From Collinsella aerofaciens (lineage in GTDB: Bacteria > Actinomycetota > Coriobacteriia > Coriobacteriales > Coriobacteriaceae), in NCBI RefSeq assembly GCF_028206795.1, contig NZ_JAQLFJ010000011.1, forward strand, positions 1 through 64,000: a stretch of DNA of 64,000 nt, given 5' to 3'. A program made the translations under genes and the position numbers. The notes below the pieces were generated by a model that saw nothing but the letters and a program-made list of their open reading frames with translations, made no database searches and was not told the origin of the DNA. This document shows, one piece after another, positions 24,885-33,330 of this stretch. Positions within the stretch are counted from its first letter, which is position 1. The number at the start of each line of letters is the position of its first letter.

Positions 24885-25724
24885 ATGGCGATCTATGTGA
24901 CATCTGATGCTCACGGGCATGTGCGTGCGCTTGATGAGGCCCTGTCCAAGATTTCGCTGGCGTCCGACGATACGCTGTACGTGCTGGGCGACATGATCGA
25001 TCGCGGACCCGATCCGGTTGGCGTTATTAAGCTCGTGCGCTCGCTGCCCAACGCCCGCGTGCTCAAGGGTAATCACGAGCAGATCATGCTCGACGCTATC
25101 ATTGGCCAGGATCCGCTCGATGCCGAGACCTGGGATATCAACGGCGGTTGGACTACCCGTCAGCAGCTCAACGATATGGAATTTGAGGCGTACGAGGAGC
25201 TCGTGCGTTGGATGGCGACGCTGCCGCTTTATGCGGTGGCCGAGACTGGCGAGCGACCGTACCTGCTGGTACATGCTGGTATTGAGACCGAGACGGCGCG
25301 GGCGTTTTTGCTTGAACATGGGGTTGATTGTGCCGATGGTGCGGGGGCGGTGGATGCCGATCGCGAACTGCTGAAGCAGATGCTTGCCGTGCAGTCGTCC
25401 GATGACTTGCTGTGGATTCGTCACGGTTATTGGGATGCGCCGACGGGGTTGCTTTCTGCCGAGGGCAAGGGTCCGGTCGTGGTGAGCGGCCACACGCCAA
25501 CGGTGTCGCTCGGGCGTTATTGCGAGGTAGGCGGCCTGGCGGGGCTCGATGAGGAGTCCGGCCGTGGGCAGATTGTGCGCCTGGGCGGCGAGGATACCGC
25601 CGGCGTGCCCGACCGCATCGACATCGACTGCGCCGCCGCCACTGGGTCGGAGTTTGGCCGCGTAGGTATCCTGCGCCTAGACGACGGGGCCGAGTTCTAC
25701 GCGAACATCAACCCGGGCGAGTAA
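24885..25724 (+). CDS. PP2A-like metallophosphoesterase
   Basis: A 279-residue metallophosphatase of the PPP group (PrpA/PrpB, ApaH-like). All metal and phosphate motifs are visible near the N-terminus: SDAHGH (residues 7-12), LGDMIDRGPDP and LKGNHEQ. Later histidines fall in YLLVHAGIE and VVVSGHTPT. Members dephosphorylate proteins on Ser/Thr/Tyr or cleave dinucleoside polyphosphates; the actual substrate is not evident here. An AGAGAGG site precedes ATG 24885. It is a single gene between two copies of the same intergenic repeat (22634-22945 and 25734-26100), together with the divergent antiporter. Confidence 0.88.
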   Translation: MAIYVTSDAHGHVRALDEALSKISLASDDTLYVLGDMIDRGPDPVGVIKLVRSLPNARVLKGNHEQIMLDAIIGQDPLDAETWDINGGWTTRQQLNDMEFEAYEELVRWMATLPLYAVAETGERPYLLVHAGIETETARAFLLEHGVDCADGAGAVDADRELLKQMLAVQSSDDLLWIRHGYWDAPTGLLSAEGKGPVVVSGHTPTVSLGRYCEVGGLAGLDEESGRGQIVRLGGEDTAGVPDRIDIDCAAATGSEFGRVGILRLDDGAEFYANINPGE

Positions 25725-25733
25725 TCGGTGCTA

Positions 25734-26100
25734 AGGGTAGCTAATTTGGGACGGGGCTTTTTCTACCACTTTCGGAGAGTAGCGCCTTCTTGCTCGGTAA
25801 GTGCTAGAAACGAGGAACGTCTGCGTCCTCGGCAGCGCGAAAATGCTCGAAAAACCGTCGCAACGGAGTCAAACGACGTCGCGACGGTTCTTTTTTGGCT
25901 GCCCGCTGGCTAAGTGAGTAGACTTTTTTGGAAATGTCGAGCAGCCGGCAAATTTGCCTCAACAAAACCGCAGGTCACTGACTTGTGTTTTGCCTGTGTG
26001 GTCAGGGATTCGGCAAAAGTCTACTCACTTAGTTTTGCGTGTCGCAAATCGTCCGCAACGAGACCCCAGCCGGGGTGATTCCATCGCAAATTAGCTCCCC
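25734..26100. repeat. Intergenic palindromic repeat, copy B
   Basis: Second copy of the repeat at 22634-22945. The ends are short inverted repeats (AGCTAATTTGGGA on the left, TCGCAAATTAGCT on the right). The inner unit, 25910-26032, is again 123 bases, bounded by CTAAGTGAGTAGACTTTT and AAAAGTCTACTCACTTAG, with core AAAACCGCAGGTCACTGACT. An extra internal hairpin (ACCGTCGC pairing with GCGACGGT) lies to its left. The copies differ at many positions but keep their palindromes. Confidence 0.8.
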
Positions 26101-26110
26101 ATTGCACCGG

Positions 26111-27691
26111 TTAGGCACCGTACGGATTGCGGTCGCGCTCGATGCGCTGGCGGATGTGGGCGTACTCGATTATCAGCAACACCAGCAGTAGGGCCATGAC
26201 CGCCAGGTAGCTCACCACGGCGCCCATCAGGCCCAGCAGGTTGATCATGATCACCGGGAGCACCACGCTCACGGCAAAGCAGATCAGGTAGATTTTGGTT
26301 ACGTCGCCGGCGTGGCGCAACACCGTGATGATGGCGTAGATAAAGTCGATTGCCGCGGTGACGCCGCCGGCGACAACCATTAGCAGTGCCAGCGTGCGGT
26401 AGCGCTCAAAGTTGAGGCCGTACATAAAGCTCATGATGGGGATGCCGGGGCCTGCCATAAATGCGGCGCACGCTCCAGTAATGACCACGATCAGTGCGAT
26501 AACGGCAACAATAATCAGGTCAAAGCGACGACGCTTGCGCGGGTTCCCCCAAATGCTCGACAGACGCAGGAGCTGCGGTTTATAGACAAATCCGATGCTC
26601 AGCAAAATAGCCTGCGCCGGAAAGAACAGGGCATTAAAGTACAGCTGATACTTGTAGGCCAGCGTGCCCTCCATCACAAACTTGGGCATGCTCTCGATAA
26701 GGTTGAACAGGAACAGCGCACCAAAGAGCGGGGCGCACTGGACAAACAGGTGGCCGACCTCGCGCAGGCTCACGCGGCGCGATTTTTCGGTCTCGAGCAG
26801 GGCGAGCGGGGCGGTGACCAGCACGAGCGAGGCGATGGCGGTGACACCCATGGCCATGGCCGCGATGGGCATGCTGCGTGTAAGGAACAGCGCCACGCTA
26901 AAGACCACGATGACGCCGACGGAGCGTAACGTTTGGCTCATGCCGGCCAAATAGAGCTTGTCGGCCTGCTGCAGGCGGCCCTCGTACACGTCGGCGATGC
27001 CGTCGATCACCTTATACAGGTAGACGCCCAGGCCGATCGTGGCCATCTGCGCATCGTAGCCGCGGGCGCTGCTGTATACCAGGCCGCATGCCAGCGCGAG
27101 CGCTCCGCAGAGCCAGCGGTTGAGCTGATAGGAGGCGAAGGAGGTTTTTTCATCGATGTCCGAGACCTGAAAGTTGCGCACGCCATAGTTGCACGCGATC
27201 ATGATGAGCGTGCCGGTGACAAAGGCGATGGAGAACTTGCCAGCCTCCTCGGCGCCTACGAGTTGCGTCGACACAATGGTGAGCAGCGGAAACGCCATGC
27301 CCCAAACGGTGGTACCCAGGGTGTTCCAAAGGTAGTCGCGACGGGTGGCGTGATCTTCGTACTCGGCTTCTTGCGTGGAGAAGCCGCCGCCGTAGACAGC
27401 GCCGAGCAGGCGGTTCCACCATGCGTTAACCATGCGGTGGATGGGGCCGGGTTGGCGATCGCGCTCGCGACGACGGTGTGTGGCCTGGCTGCTGTCGGGA
27501 CCGCCGGCGTTACGTTGGCTTAGTTCTTGGATTCGCGCGAGCTCTTCGGCAGTGTGCGATGCGGGGAACAGGCCGTTCTCGATGCGTCCGCCCTGGGCCT
27601 TTGCGGTGCCGCTGCTCGCTATGGCGGGGTCGGCGACGCCATTGCGGCGGGCGATGGCGCGGCGGATGCTATCGAGGGGCGTGATACTCAA
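26111..27691 (-). CDS. Polysaccharide flippase (Wzx/MATE-like)
   Basis: A 526-residue membrane protein of the MOP superfamily, most like Wzx-type exporters that flip lipid-linked oligosaccharides across the membrane. After about 120 hydrophilic residues (an unusually long Arg-rich cytoplasmic start with HRRRERDRQPGP), a dozen or more hydrophobic segments follow, beginning LWNTLGTTVWGMAFPLLTI. The pairing of segments in two bundles and QLVGAEEAGKFSIAF fit the family. It ends in a short charged tail (HIRQRIERDRNPYGA). No glycosyltransferase genes are adjacent, so its substrate is unknown; the WecA/TagO-type transferase at 36126-37325 could start such a glycan. It is divergent from the lactate permease gene. 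Confidence 0.75.
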   Translation of the reverse strand: MSITPLDSIRRAIARRNGVADPAIASSGTAKAQGGRIENGLFPASHTAEELARIQELSQRNAGGPDSSQATHRRRERDRQPGPIHRMVNAWWNRLLGAVYGGGFSTQEAEYEDHATRRDYLWNTLGTTVWGMAFPLLTIVSTQLVGAEEAGKFSIAFVTGTLIMIACNYGVRNFQVSDIDEKTSFASYQLNRWLCGALALACGLVYSSARGYDAQMATIGLGVYLYKVIDGIADVYEGRLQQADKLYLAGMSQTLRSVGVIVVFSVALFLTRSMPIAAMAMGVTAIASLVLVTAPLALLETEKSRRVSLREVGHLFVQCAPLFGALFLFNLIESMPKFVMEGTLAYKYQLYFNALFFPAQAILLSIGFVYKPQLLRLSSIWGNPRKRRRFDLIIVAVIALIVVITGACAAFMAGPGIPIMSFMYGLNFERYRTLALLMVVAGGVTAAIDFIYAIITVLRHAGDVTKIYLICFAVSVVLPVIMINLLGLMGAVVSYLAVMALLLVLLIIEYAHIRQRIERDRNPYGA

Positions 27692-27828
27692 GGCGGTTCC
27701 TTTCTCTTACTGCGCTCTAGTATAGTCGCGGTGGTGTCCATTCGTGTTTTTGAACAGGTTGTTCAATAATTTCGGCGTGCGGCTGTAATTTGTCGGTTAA
27801 CGTGCTGTATCCTGTTGAAGTTTTGTGA

Positions 27829-27858
27829 CCCCCCCCGATACCGCTTGCGCGGTACCAA
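27829..27858 (+). promoter_or_regulatory. Leader of lactate permease: C8 tract and hairpin
   Basis: Eight C (27829-27836) followed by a small hairpin, TACCGC-TTGC-GCGGTA, which ends immediately before the AAGGAG ribosome binding site. It could influence translation; the C run could vary in length. Confidence 0.35.
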
Positions 27859-27871
27859 GGAGTTTTTACCC

Positions 27872-29452
27872 ATGGATATCGCTGCGTTTTTGCTGGCTCT
27901 TGTGCCGATCATCTGGCTTGTCGTGATGCTGCTGTGCTTTAAATGGCCGGCTTGGAAGGCCGCTATGGGCTCGTTCGCCCTTTCGTGCGTGCTCGCCTTC
28001 GCATGGTGGCGCCTGCCGGTGATGCAGATTGCCTCGGCCTCGCTCGAGGGCTTTTTGATGGCCCTGTGGCCCATTGTGTTGGTGATTATCGCCGCGGTGT
28101 TTACGTATAACCTGTGTGTGCGCACGGGCGCCATGGACGTGATTGGCAGCATGATCACCTCCATCAGCAGCGACCGCCGTCTGCTGGCGCTGCTCGTGGC
28201 TTGGTGCTTCGGTGGCTTTATGGAGGGCATGGCCGGTTTTGGCACCGCCGTTGCCATTCCTGCCGGCATGCTTGCGGGCCTGGGTTTTGAGGCCGTACCC
28301 GCCGTGCTCATCTGCCTGCTGGCCAACGGCGTGCCCACGCCCTACGGCTCCATTGGCATTCCCACGGTGTCCGTTGCCGACTTGGTGGGCCTGGATTCCC
28401 TGCACTTGGCGACCGTTCAGCTGGTGCAGCTCGCGCCCTTCTTTGTGGCGATGCCGCTGCTTATCGTGCTGGTTGCGGGCCGTGTCAGCGATGGTCAAGG
28501 CAACGTTGCGAGCGTGGGCGAGCGTCTGCACGGCGTTGCCGGTGTGGCACTGCTTTCCGGTGTGTCCTTTGTAGGTGCGGCCCTGGTCGTTGCCATGTTT
28601 GTGGGTCCCGAGCTGGCCGTAGTCGTGGGCTCCATCGTGTCGCTTGCGCTGACCGCCGCGCTTGCCATGCGCACCGAGAAGTCGGGACATCTGGATGCGC
28701 GCTTCCATATGAATATCGAGGCCGGCGAACAGCTCACCGCTAAGTCGGCGCTTTCGGCTTGGTCGTGCTTCATCCTGATCTTTGTGCTGCTGTTGGGTAC
28801 CTCCAACCTGGTGCCCGACGTGCACGCCGCGCTCGCGCCGTTTGCGAGTCACGTGCAGGTGTATTGCGGCGAGAACCCCGGTACGCTCACGTTTTCGTGG
28901 GTCAACACGCCGGGCGTCTGGATTTTCCTGGCGGCGTTTGTCGGTGGTGCCATTCAGGGTGCGTCGCCGCGCATGATGGGCGAGGTGCTGGCCGCGACCG
29001 TCAAGCAGATGATGCCCACGGTCATAACCATGCTTTCGGTGCTGGGTTGCGCCAAGGTGATGGGCTACGCCGGCATGATCTCTTCGATCAGTGCATTTTG
29101 CATTGCGGTCGCCGGCGGTCTGTACCCGATCCTGGCTCCGTGGATCGGTGCGGTTGGCGCGTTTGTGACTGGCTCGGGCACATCGTCAGGCATGCTGTTT
29201 GGCCCCATCCAGAGCCAGGCCGCCAAGGCGCTGGGCGTGAGCGACTACTGGATGGTCGCGCTGAACGCCCTGGGTGTTGCCGCTGGCAAGATGATCTCGC
29301 CGCAGACCCTCGCCATTGGTCTTGCCGCCGTTCACGTGCGCGGCAAGGATGCCGAGCTTCTGGGTGCCATTCTGCCCTACGCCGCCGGCATGCTGGTCCT
29401 CATGAGCGCCATCGCCATGCTCGGCCAAGGCCTGCCGCTGGAGGCTGTTTAG
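27872..29452 (+). CDS. lctP: L-lactate permease
   Basis: A 526-residue lactate/proton symporter of the LctP family, with about 13 membrane segments through the whole length. Family landmarks include GFMEGMAGFGTAVAIPAGML near residue 114, NGVPTPYGSIGIPTV, and the late segment FVTGSGTSSGMLFGPIQSQA with its glycine/serine-rich turn. I start at ATG 27872, which has AAGGAG seven to eight bases upstream; the open frame extends 19 codons earlier without a site. It allows uptake (or export) of lactate or glycolate in an anaerobe. It is a single gene between the flippase and a MITE-like repeat; no lactate dehydrogenase is adjacent. Confidence 0.92.
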   Translation: MDIAAFLLALVPIIWLVVMLLCFKWPAWKAAMGSFALSCVLAFAWWRLPVMQIASASLEGFLMALWPIVLVIIAAVFTYNLCVRTGAMDVIGSMITSISSDRRLLALLVAWCFGGFMEGMAGFGTAVAIPAGMLAGLGFEAVPAVLICLLANGVPTPYGSIGIPTVSVADLVGLDSLHLATVQLVQLAPFFVAMPLLIVLVAGRVSDGQGNVASVGERLHGVAGVALLSGVSFVGAALVVAMFVGPELAVVVGSIVSLALTAALAMRTEKSGHLDARFHMNIEAGEQLTAKSALSAWSCFILIFVLLLGTSNLVPDVHAALAPFASHVQVYCGENPGTLTFSWVNTPGVWIFLAAFVGGAIQGASPRMMGEVLAATVKQMMPTVITMLSVLGCAKVMGYAGMISSISAFCIAVAGGLYPILAPWIGAVGAFVTGSGTSSGMLFGPIQSQAAKALGVSDYWMVALNALGVAAGKMISPQTLAIGLAAVHVRGKDAELLGAILPYAAGMLVLMSAIAMLGQGLPLEAV

Positions 29453-29484
29453 CGCCGCCGTGCAGGGTGTCTTTAAAGAGTCGT

Positions 29485-29710
29485 GACCAAAAATCGTCAA
29501 ATATGAGTACTGATACCTTTTCAGTAGCAGCAATTTTGGCCATTTTTAAGACTATCCGACGTATCCATCGAGTGGATATGCTGTTGTATCTCCTCAAATG
29601 TTCAATAAAAGAAGTCCTTGATGTGAATAAATCTCATCAAGGACTTCTTTTATAAACAAAATAAATGCATCCGCAACGGTAACAGTACTCATATTTGCCA
29701 TTTTTTGGCC
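29485..29710. repeat. MITE-like element with 33-base terminal inverted repeats
   Basis: The ends are imperfect inverted repeats of about 33 bases. The shared part is CAAATATGAGTACTG on the left (from 29498) and CAGTACTCATATTTG on the right, each flanked by GACCAAAAA-like outer bases. In the centre is a perfect 19-bp hairpin: ATAAAAGAAGTCCTTGATG (29605-29623) against its complement at 29635-29653, loop 11. The element is AT-rich and non-coding, between the lactate permease and PEP carboxykinase genes. The central hairpin may also stop transcription from either side. Confidence 0.7.
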
Positions 29711-29741
29711 ACAGCCCTTCAGAGAATCTACGAAAACGGTC

Positions 29742-29830
29742 CTGTGCCGGCATCCGGGGACGGTCCTTGGTTGTTGCCTGTTCAAGAGTGTCCCCAGCGA
29801 CTAGTCGTTTAAAAACGTCCCCAATGACTA
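29742..29830. repeat. GGGGAC-type repeats before pckA
   Basis: Two short repeats. GTGCCGGCATCCGGGGACGG at 29745 recurs in related form at 42545. GACTAGTCGTTTAAAAACGT at 29798 recurs nearly identically at 49443. Neither is coding. Confidence 0.6.
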
Positions 29831-29970
29831 GGCCGCTTGCGTGCGATTTTTGACCGTTGGGCGGGCGCTTCGCCGTTGCCGCAAAAACGTTTTTGCATAT
29901 CGGGTACAACGGGCTTTACGTGAGTAAAGTGCGCGCCTCGTCCACGTGTCGCGCTTTTAAAGGAGGCCCC

Positions 29971-31641
29971 ATGCCAGGTATTACCCCTGCAGAAGTTCTG
30001 TCCAACTTTGGCATTACGCTGGTCGAAGATCCTGCCGAGAACCAGCCCCGCCTGCTGGTCGACCTGCCGGCAGCCGAGCTCGTCGAGCACGCCATCCGTC
30101 GCAACGAAGGTCGTATGGCCTCCAACGGCGCGCTGGTGATCGAGACGGGGGAGCGCACTGGCCGCTCGCCTAATGACCGCTTTATCGTTGACACCCCCGA
30201 TGTTCACGACAAGATTGCCTGGGGTGCCGTCAACCGCCCGCTGTCTGTCGAGAGCTACGAGGCCATCAAGGCCGGCATCGTCGACTATCTCAACGAGCGC
30301 GACGTGTTCGTCACTCGCGGTATGGCCGGTGCCGACCGCAACCATACGCGTCGTCTGCTTGTCGCCTGCGAGCGTGCCAGCCAGGCGCTCTTTATTAAGC
30401 AGATGCTCGCCCGCCCGCTTGCCCGTGAAATCGCACGCACCGGCGAGCCGGACTTCTGTGTGCTCGCCGCGCCGGGCTACCAGTGCGATCCCGCCATCAA
30501 GGGCCTCAACTCCAGCGCCGCCGTGGTCATTAACTTCCAGGAGCGCGTGATTCTGGTCGCCGGCACCGGCTACTCCGGCGAGATCAAAAAGTCCATTTTC
30601 AGCGTCATGAATTACCTGCTGCCCGTCGAGGACGACGTGCTGCCCATGCACTGCTCGGCCAGTATGGATCCCGTCACGCACGAGACCGCCGTGTTCTTTG
30701 GCCTGTCCGGCACCGGCAAGACCACGCTTTCGGCCAATCCCACGCGCCTGCTGATCGGCGACGACGAGCACGGCTGGTCTGACATGGGCATCTTTAACAT
30801 CGAGGGTGGCTGCTACGCCAAATGCGAGGGCCTGGACGCCTTCCACGAGCCCGAGATCTTCAACGCTGTCCGCTTTGGCGCGATCTGCGAAAACGTGGTG
30901 CTCGACGAGAACCGCAAGCCCAACTACGACGACATCTCGATCACGCACAACACGCGCGTGGCATACCCTGTGGAGCACATTCCCAACGCGTGGACCAAGG
31001 GCATGGGCACCACTCCAAGCGTCGTGCTGTTCCTGACCTGCGATGCCTTTGGCGTGCTGCCGCCCATCTCACGCCTGACGGCCGATGCCGCCATGTACCA
31101 CTTCGTGACGGGCTTTACGGCCAAGATCCCCGGCACCGAGGTCGGCGTCACCGAGCCCACGCCCACGTTCTCTTCGCTGTTTGGCGAGCCGTTTATGCCG
31201 CTCGACCCCATGGTCTATGCCAAGATGCTCGGTGAGCGCATCGCCGACGGCCGCACGCGTGTGTACCTGGTCAACACCGGCTGGATCGGCGGCGGCTACG
31301 GCGTGGGCCATCGCATCGAGCTTGCCTACACGCGCGCCCTGGTGGCCCGCGCCCTCGACGGTACCATCGAGGACAGCGAATTCGTGCATGACGATATCTT
31401 TAACGTCGACATTCCCACCACGTGCCACGGCGTGCCCGACGGCATCCTGGTGCCGCGCCAGTATTGGCAGAGCACCGCTCGCTACGACGAGGCCGCGCAC
31501 AACTTGGCCGTGATGTTCGAGGAGAACTTCGAGAAGAAGTACTCGCACCTGCCCGAATCTGTCAAGGCCGCCGGTCCGCACGCTCAGGTGCACGCCGACG
31601 CCCGTCATCGCGGCCACGGCCTGCTGGGACTTCGCCACTAG
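29971..31641 (+). CDS. pckA: Phosphoenolpyruvate carboxykinase (ATP)
   Basis: A 556-residue ATP-dependent PEP carboxykinase, interconverting oxaloacetate plus ATP with PEP, CO2 and ADP; in fermenting anaerobes it often runs toward oxaloacetate and succinate. Visible motifs are RTGRSPNDRF (residues 62-71), the kinase-1a P-loop GLSGTGK (244-250) followed by TTLSANP, the metal-binding IGDDEHGW, and the adenine-binding region TRVAYPVEHIPNA. The very strong AAAGGAGG before ATG 29971 suggests high expression. Length is a little above the common 530-540 residues. It is a single gene; the palindromic repeat at 31657-31697 just after it probably ends the transcript. Confidence 0.96.
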   Translation: MPGITPAEVLSNFGITLVEDPAENQPRLLVDLPAAELVEHAIRRNEGRMASNGALVIETGERTGRSPNDRFIVDTPDVHDKIAWGAVNRPLSVESYEAIKAGIVDYLNERDVFVTRGMAGADRNHTRRLLVACERASQALFIKQMLARPLAREIARTGEPDFCVLAAPGYQCDPAIKGLNSSAAVVINFQERVILVAGTGYSGEIKKSIFSVMNYLLPVEDDVLPMHCSASMDPVTHETAVFFGLSGTGKTTLSANPTRLLIGDDEHGWSDMGIFNIEGGCYAKCEGLDAFHEPEIFNAVRFGAICENVVLDENRKPNYDDISITHNTRVAYPVEHIPNAWTKGMGTTPSVVLFLTCDAFGVLPPISRLTADAAMYHFVTGFTAKIPGTEVGVTEPTPTFSSLFGEPFMPLDPMVYAKMLGERIADGRTRVYLVNTGWIGGGYGVGHRIELAYTRALVARALDGTIEDSEFVHDDIFNVDIPTTCHGVPDGILVPRQYWQSTARYDEAAHNLAVMFEENFEKKYSHLPESVKAAGPHAQVHADARHRGHGLLGLRH

Positions 31642-31656
31642 CGTCGCCTCAGACCC

Positions 31657-31697
31657 AAAACCACCATAAAGGGGACAGGCACCTTTGTGGTGGTTTT
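31657..31697. repeat. GGTGGTTTT palindrome, copy 1
   Basis: One of six near-identical 40-base palindromes. The stem is AAAACCACCATAAAGG against CCTTTGTGGTGGTTTT, with GGGGACAGGCACC across the loop. It lies 16 bases after pckA. The A/T-flanked GC stem fits a bidirectional terminator; the conserved asymmetric loop fits a REP element. Confidence 0.85.
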
Positions 31698-31868
31698 ACT
31701 CGCGCGGATGACTCGGGTTACAATACGCCTAACATATCGCTCCCTTCTCCGGATGGGGGCAGCGTAAGCGCTCTTGTGGCGGCACCGTAGGACTTTGAAG
31801 GTGGCCGTCGTAAGGGCGCTTTTTGTTTAGGCGCCCTCGCTCGGGCGCGCACGATGAAGGGAGAGCGC

Positions 31869-32588
31869 ATGAAGAGCTTTATTGCCGAGGATTCGTTTTG
31901 GGAGCTATTTCCGCAGGCGGCTGTCGGTGTTGCGGTCGTAAAGGGCATGAAGCCCGCGGCTCAGATTCCTCAAGAGGACGTGGACGCGATTGCGGCGTTG
32001 CTCGACCGCGCCAATATCGACGCGGAGCGTCATCTGACCAGCGATACTATCAGCGAGAACGCACCGGTCAAGGCATGGCGCGAGGCTTATCGGCTGTTCA
32101 AGACCAAAAAGGGCGCGCGTTGCTCAATTGAGAACCTGCTCAAGCGCGTGCTCAAGGGCAAACCGGTGGGCCACATTACGCCCGCGGTGGACATCTACAA
32201 CACGGTGTCGCTGACCTACGCGCTGCCCGTTGGCGGCGAGGACCTGCATGCGATTGAGGGGGATCTTCGCTTGAAGGTGACTGACGGCGGCGATGCGTTC
32301 CTGCCACTTGGCGAGGAAACGGATGACCCGACGCTGCCCGGCGAGCTCGCCTATATCGATGATGCGGGCGCCGTATGCCGCTGCTGGAACTGGCGCGATG
32401 GCGTTCGCACGGCGCTGTCCGACGATTCGGCCGATGCATTCCTGGCGATTGAGTGCGTGGAGCCCGAGCGGATGGGGGATTGCCAGGCCGCGATCGATCG
32501 CTTAGCCGAGCTGCTTGAGCGCTATCTGGGAGCGACGGTTGTCGTTAAGACGCTTGTGACCCGCGACAATCCCTGCGTGGAACTGTAG
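31869..32588 (+). CDS. B3/B4 tRNA-binding-domain protein
   Basis: A 239-residue protein related to the B3/B4 domain of phenylalanyl-tRNA synthetase beta chain, a fold also found in free-standing proteins that may edit or bind aminoacyl-tRNA. Typical segments are PVKAWREAYRLFKTKKGARC, then IENLLKRVLKGKPVGHITPA, then VDIYNTVSLTYALPVGGEDL, the last being the hallmark of the stand-alone group. GGGAG lies five bases before ATG 31869, preferred over an ATG five codons earlier. It is a single gene between two palindromic repeats. The biochemical role of the free-standing proteins is largely unproven. Confidence 0.8.
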   Translation: MKSFIAEDSFWELFPQAAVGVAVVKGMKPAAQIPQEDVDAIAALLDRANIDAERHLTSDTISENAPVKAWREAYRLFKTKKGARCSIENLLKRVLKGKPVGHITPAVDIYNTVSLTYALPVGGEDLHAIEGDLRLKVTDGGDAFLPLGEETDDPTLPGELAYIDDAGAVCRCWNWRDGVRTALSDDSADAFLAIECVEPERMGDCQAAIDRLAELLERYLGATVVVKTLVTRDNPCVEL

Positions 32589-32616
32589 CGACGCCTGCGG
32601 ATCATGTTCGCCGGTC

Positions 32617-32657
32617 AAAACCACTACAAAGGTGCCTGTCCCCTTTGTGGTGGTTTT
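32617..32657. repeat. GGTGGTTTT palindrome, copy 2
   Basis: Same palindrome as at 31657, with the loop in the opposite orientation (GGTGCCTGTCCCC). It sits 28 bases after the B3/B4 gene and before the MarR gene, and has a T-run after the stem. Confidence 0.85.
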
Positions 32658-32761
32658 TATGTTGATGGGTTAACAAATGGGATATTTGGGTATGGGTGTT
32701 GCCTCGTGCGGCTAAGATGTTTACCCGTTAGCATCATGTAAGCGAAAGGCGGTCGTCTCCC

Positions 32762-33211
32762 ATGCAGCAGAACGACGAGACACGTTTCGAGGACTTTGTC
32801 GGACTGATCAGCGGGCTCTACAAGGAGATCCAGCGCATTAAGACATCCGAGGGCGCAAGGCTGGGCCTCAAGGGCTCCGACGTTATGTGCCTGTACTATC
32901 TTGAGCGCAGCAAGGACGGCCTGACTGGCGCTGACCTGGCTCGCATGGCAGGCGTGACCCGTGCCGCCGTCTCGCGCACGCTCGCGCATCTGGAGGAGGG
33001 CGGCTACGTCGAGGTCGACGACTCGGGTGATGCGGCCGTTAAGTATCGTGCCCCGGTGCGCCTGACCGCTCTGGGCGGCGAGAGCATGAGCGAGGCGGAC
33101 CGCATCATTCGCGAGGTGCTCGACACCACCGGTAAGGCTATGGGTGTGGAGCAGCGCGAGCAGATGTATGCGTCGCTGCGTACGATTCTCAACACCCTGC
33201 GTGAGATCTAA
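32762..33211 (+). CDS. MarR-family transcriptional regulator
   Basis: A 149-residue winged-helix regulator of the MarR family. The DNA-binding core is LTGADLARMAGVTRAAVSRT (from about residue 60), followed by the wing (GYVEVDDSGDAAVKYRAPVRLT). Flanking N- and C-terminal helices form the dimer interface. Such proteins usually repress themselves and neighbours in response to small ligands. The likely candidate target is the DegV gene 119 bases downstream in the same direction, but no matching operator is obvious. Start at ATG 32762; an AAAGG lies about a dozen bases upstream, somewhat far. Confidence 0.88.
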   Translation: MQQNDETRFEDFVGLISGLYKEIQRIKTSEGARLGLKGSDVMCLYYLERSKDGLTGADLARMAGVTRAAVSRTLAHLEEGGYVEVDDSGDAAVKYRAPVRLTALGGESMSEADRIIREVLDTTGKAMGVEQREQMYASLRTILNTLREI

Positions 33212-33330
33212 GGCCGCCAAGGCATTTGCCTCCCATTAAAAACTGCATAGTCCCGTTTGAGCGCGTATGCCGTGCCGGGGCATTGCTGTCAAAATTCCCC
33301 GCGCGGGACCTGCGCAAGAAAGGATTCGTT

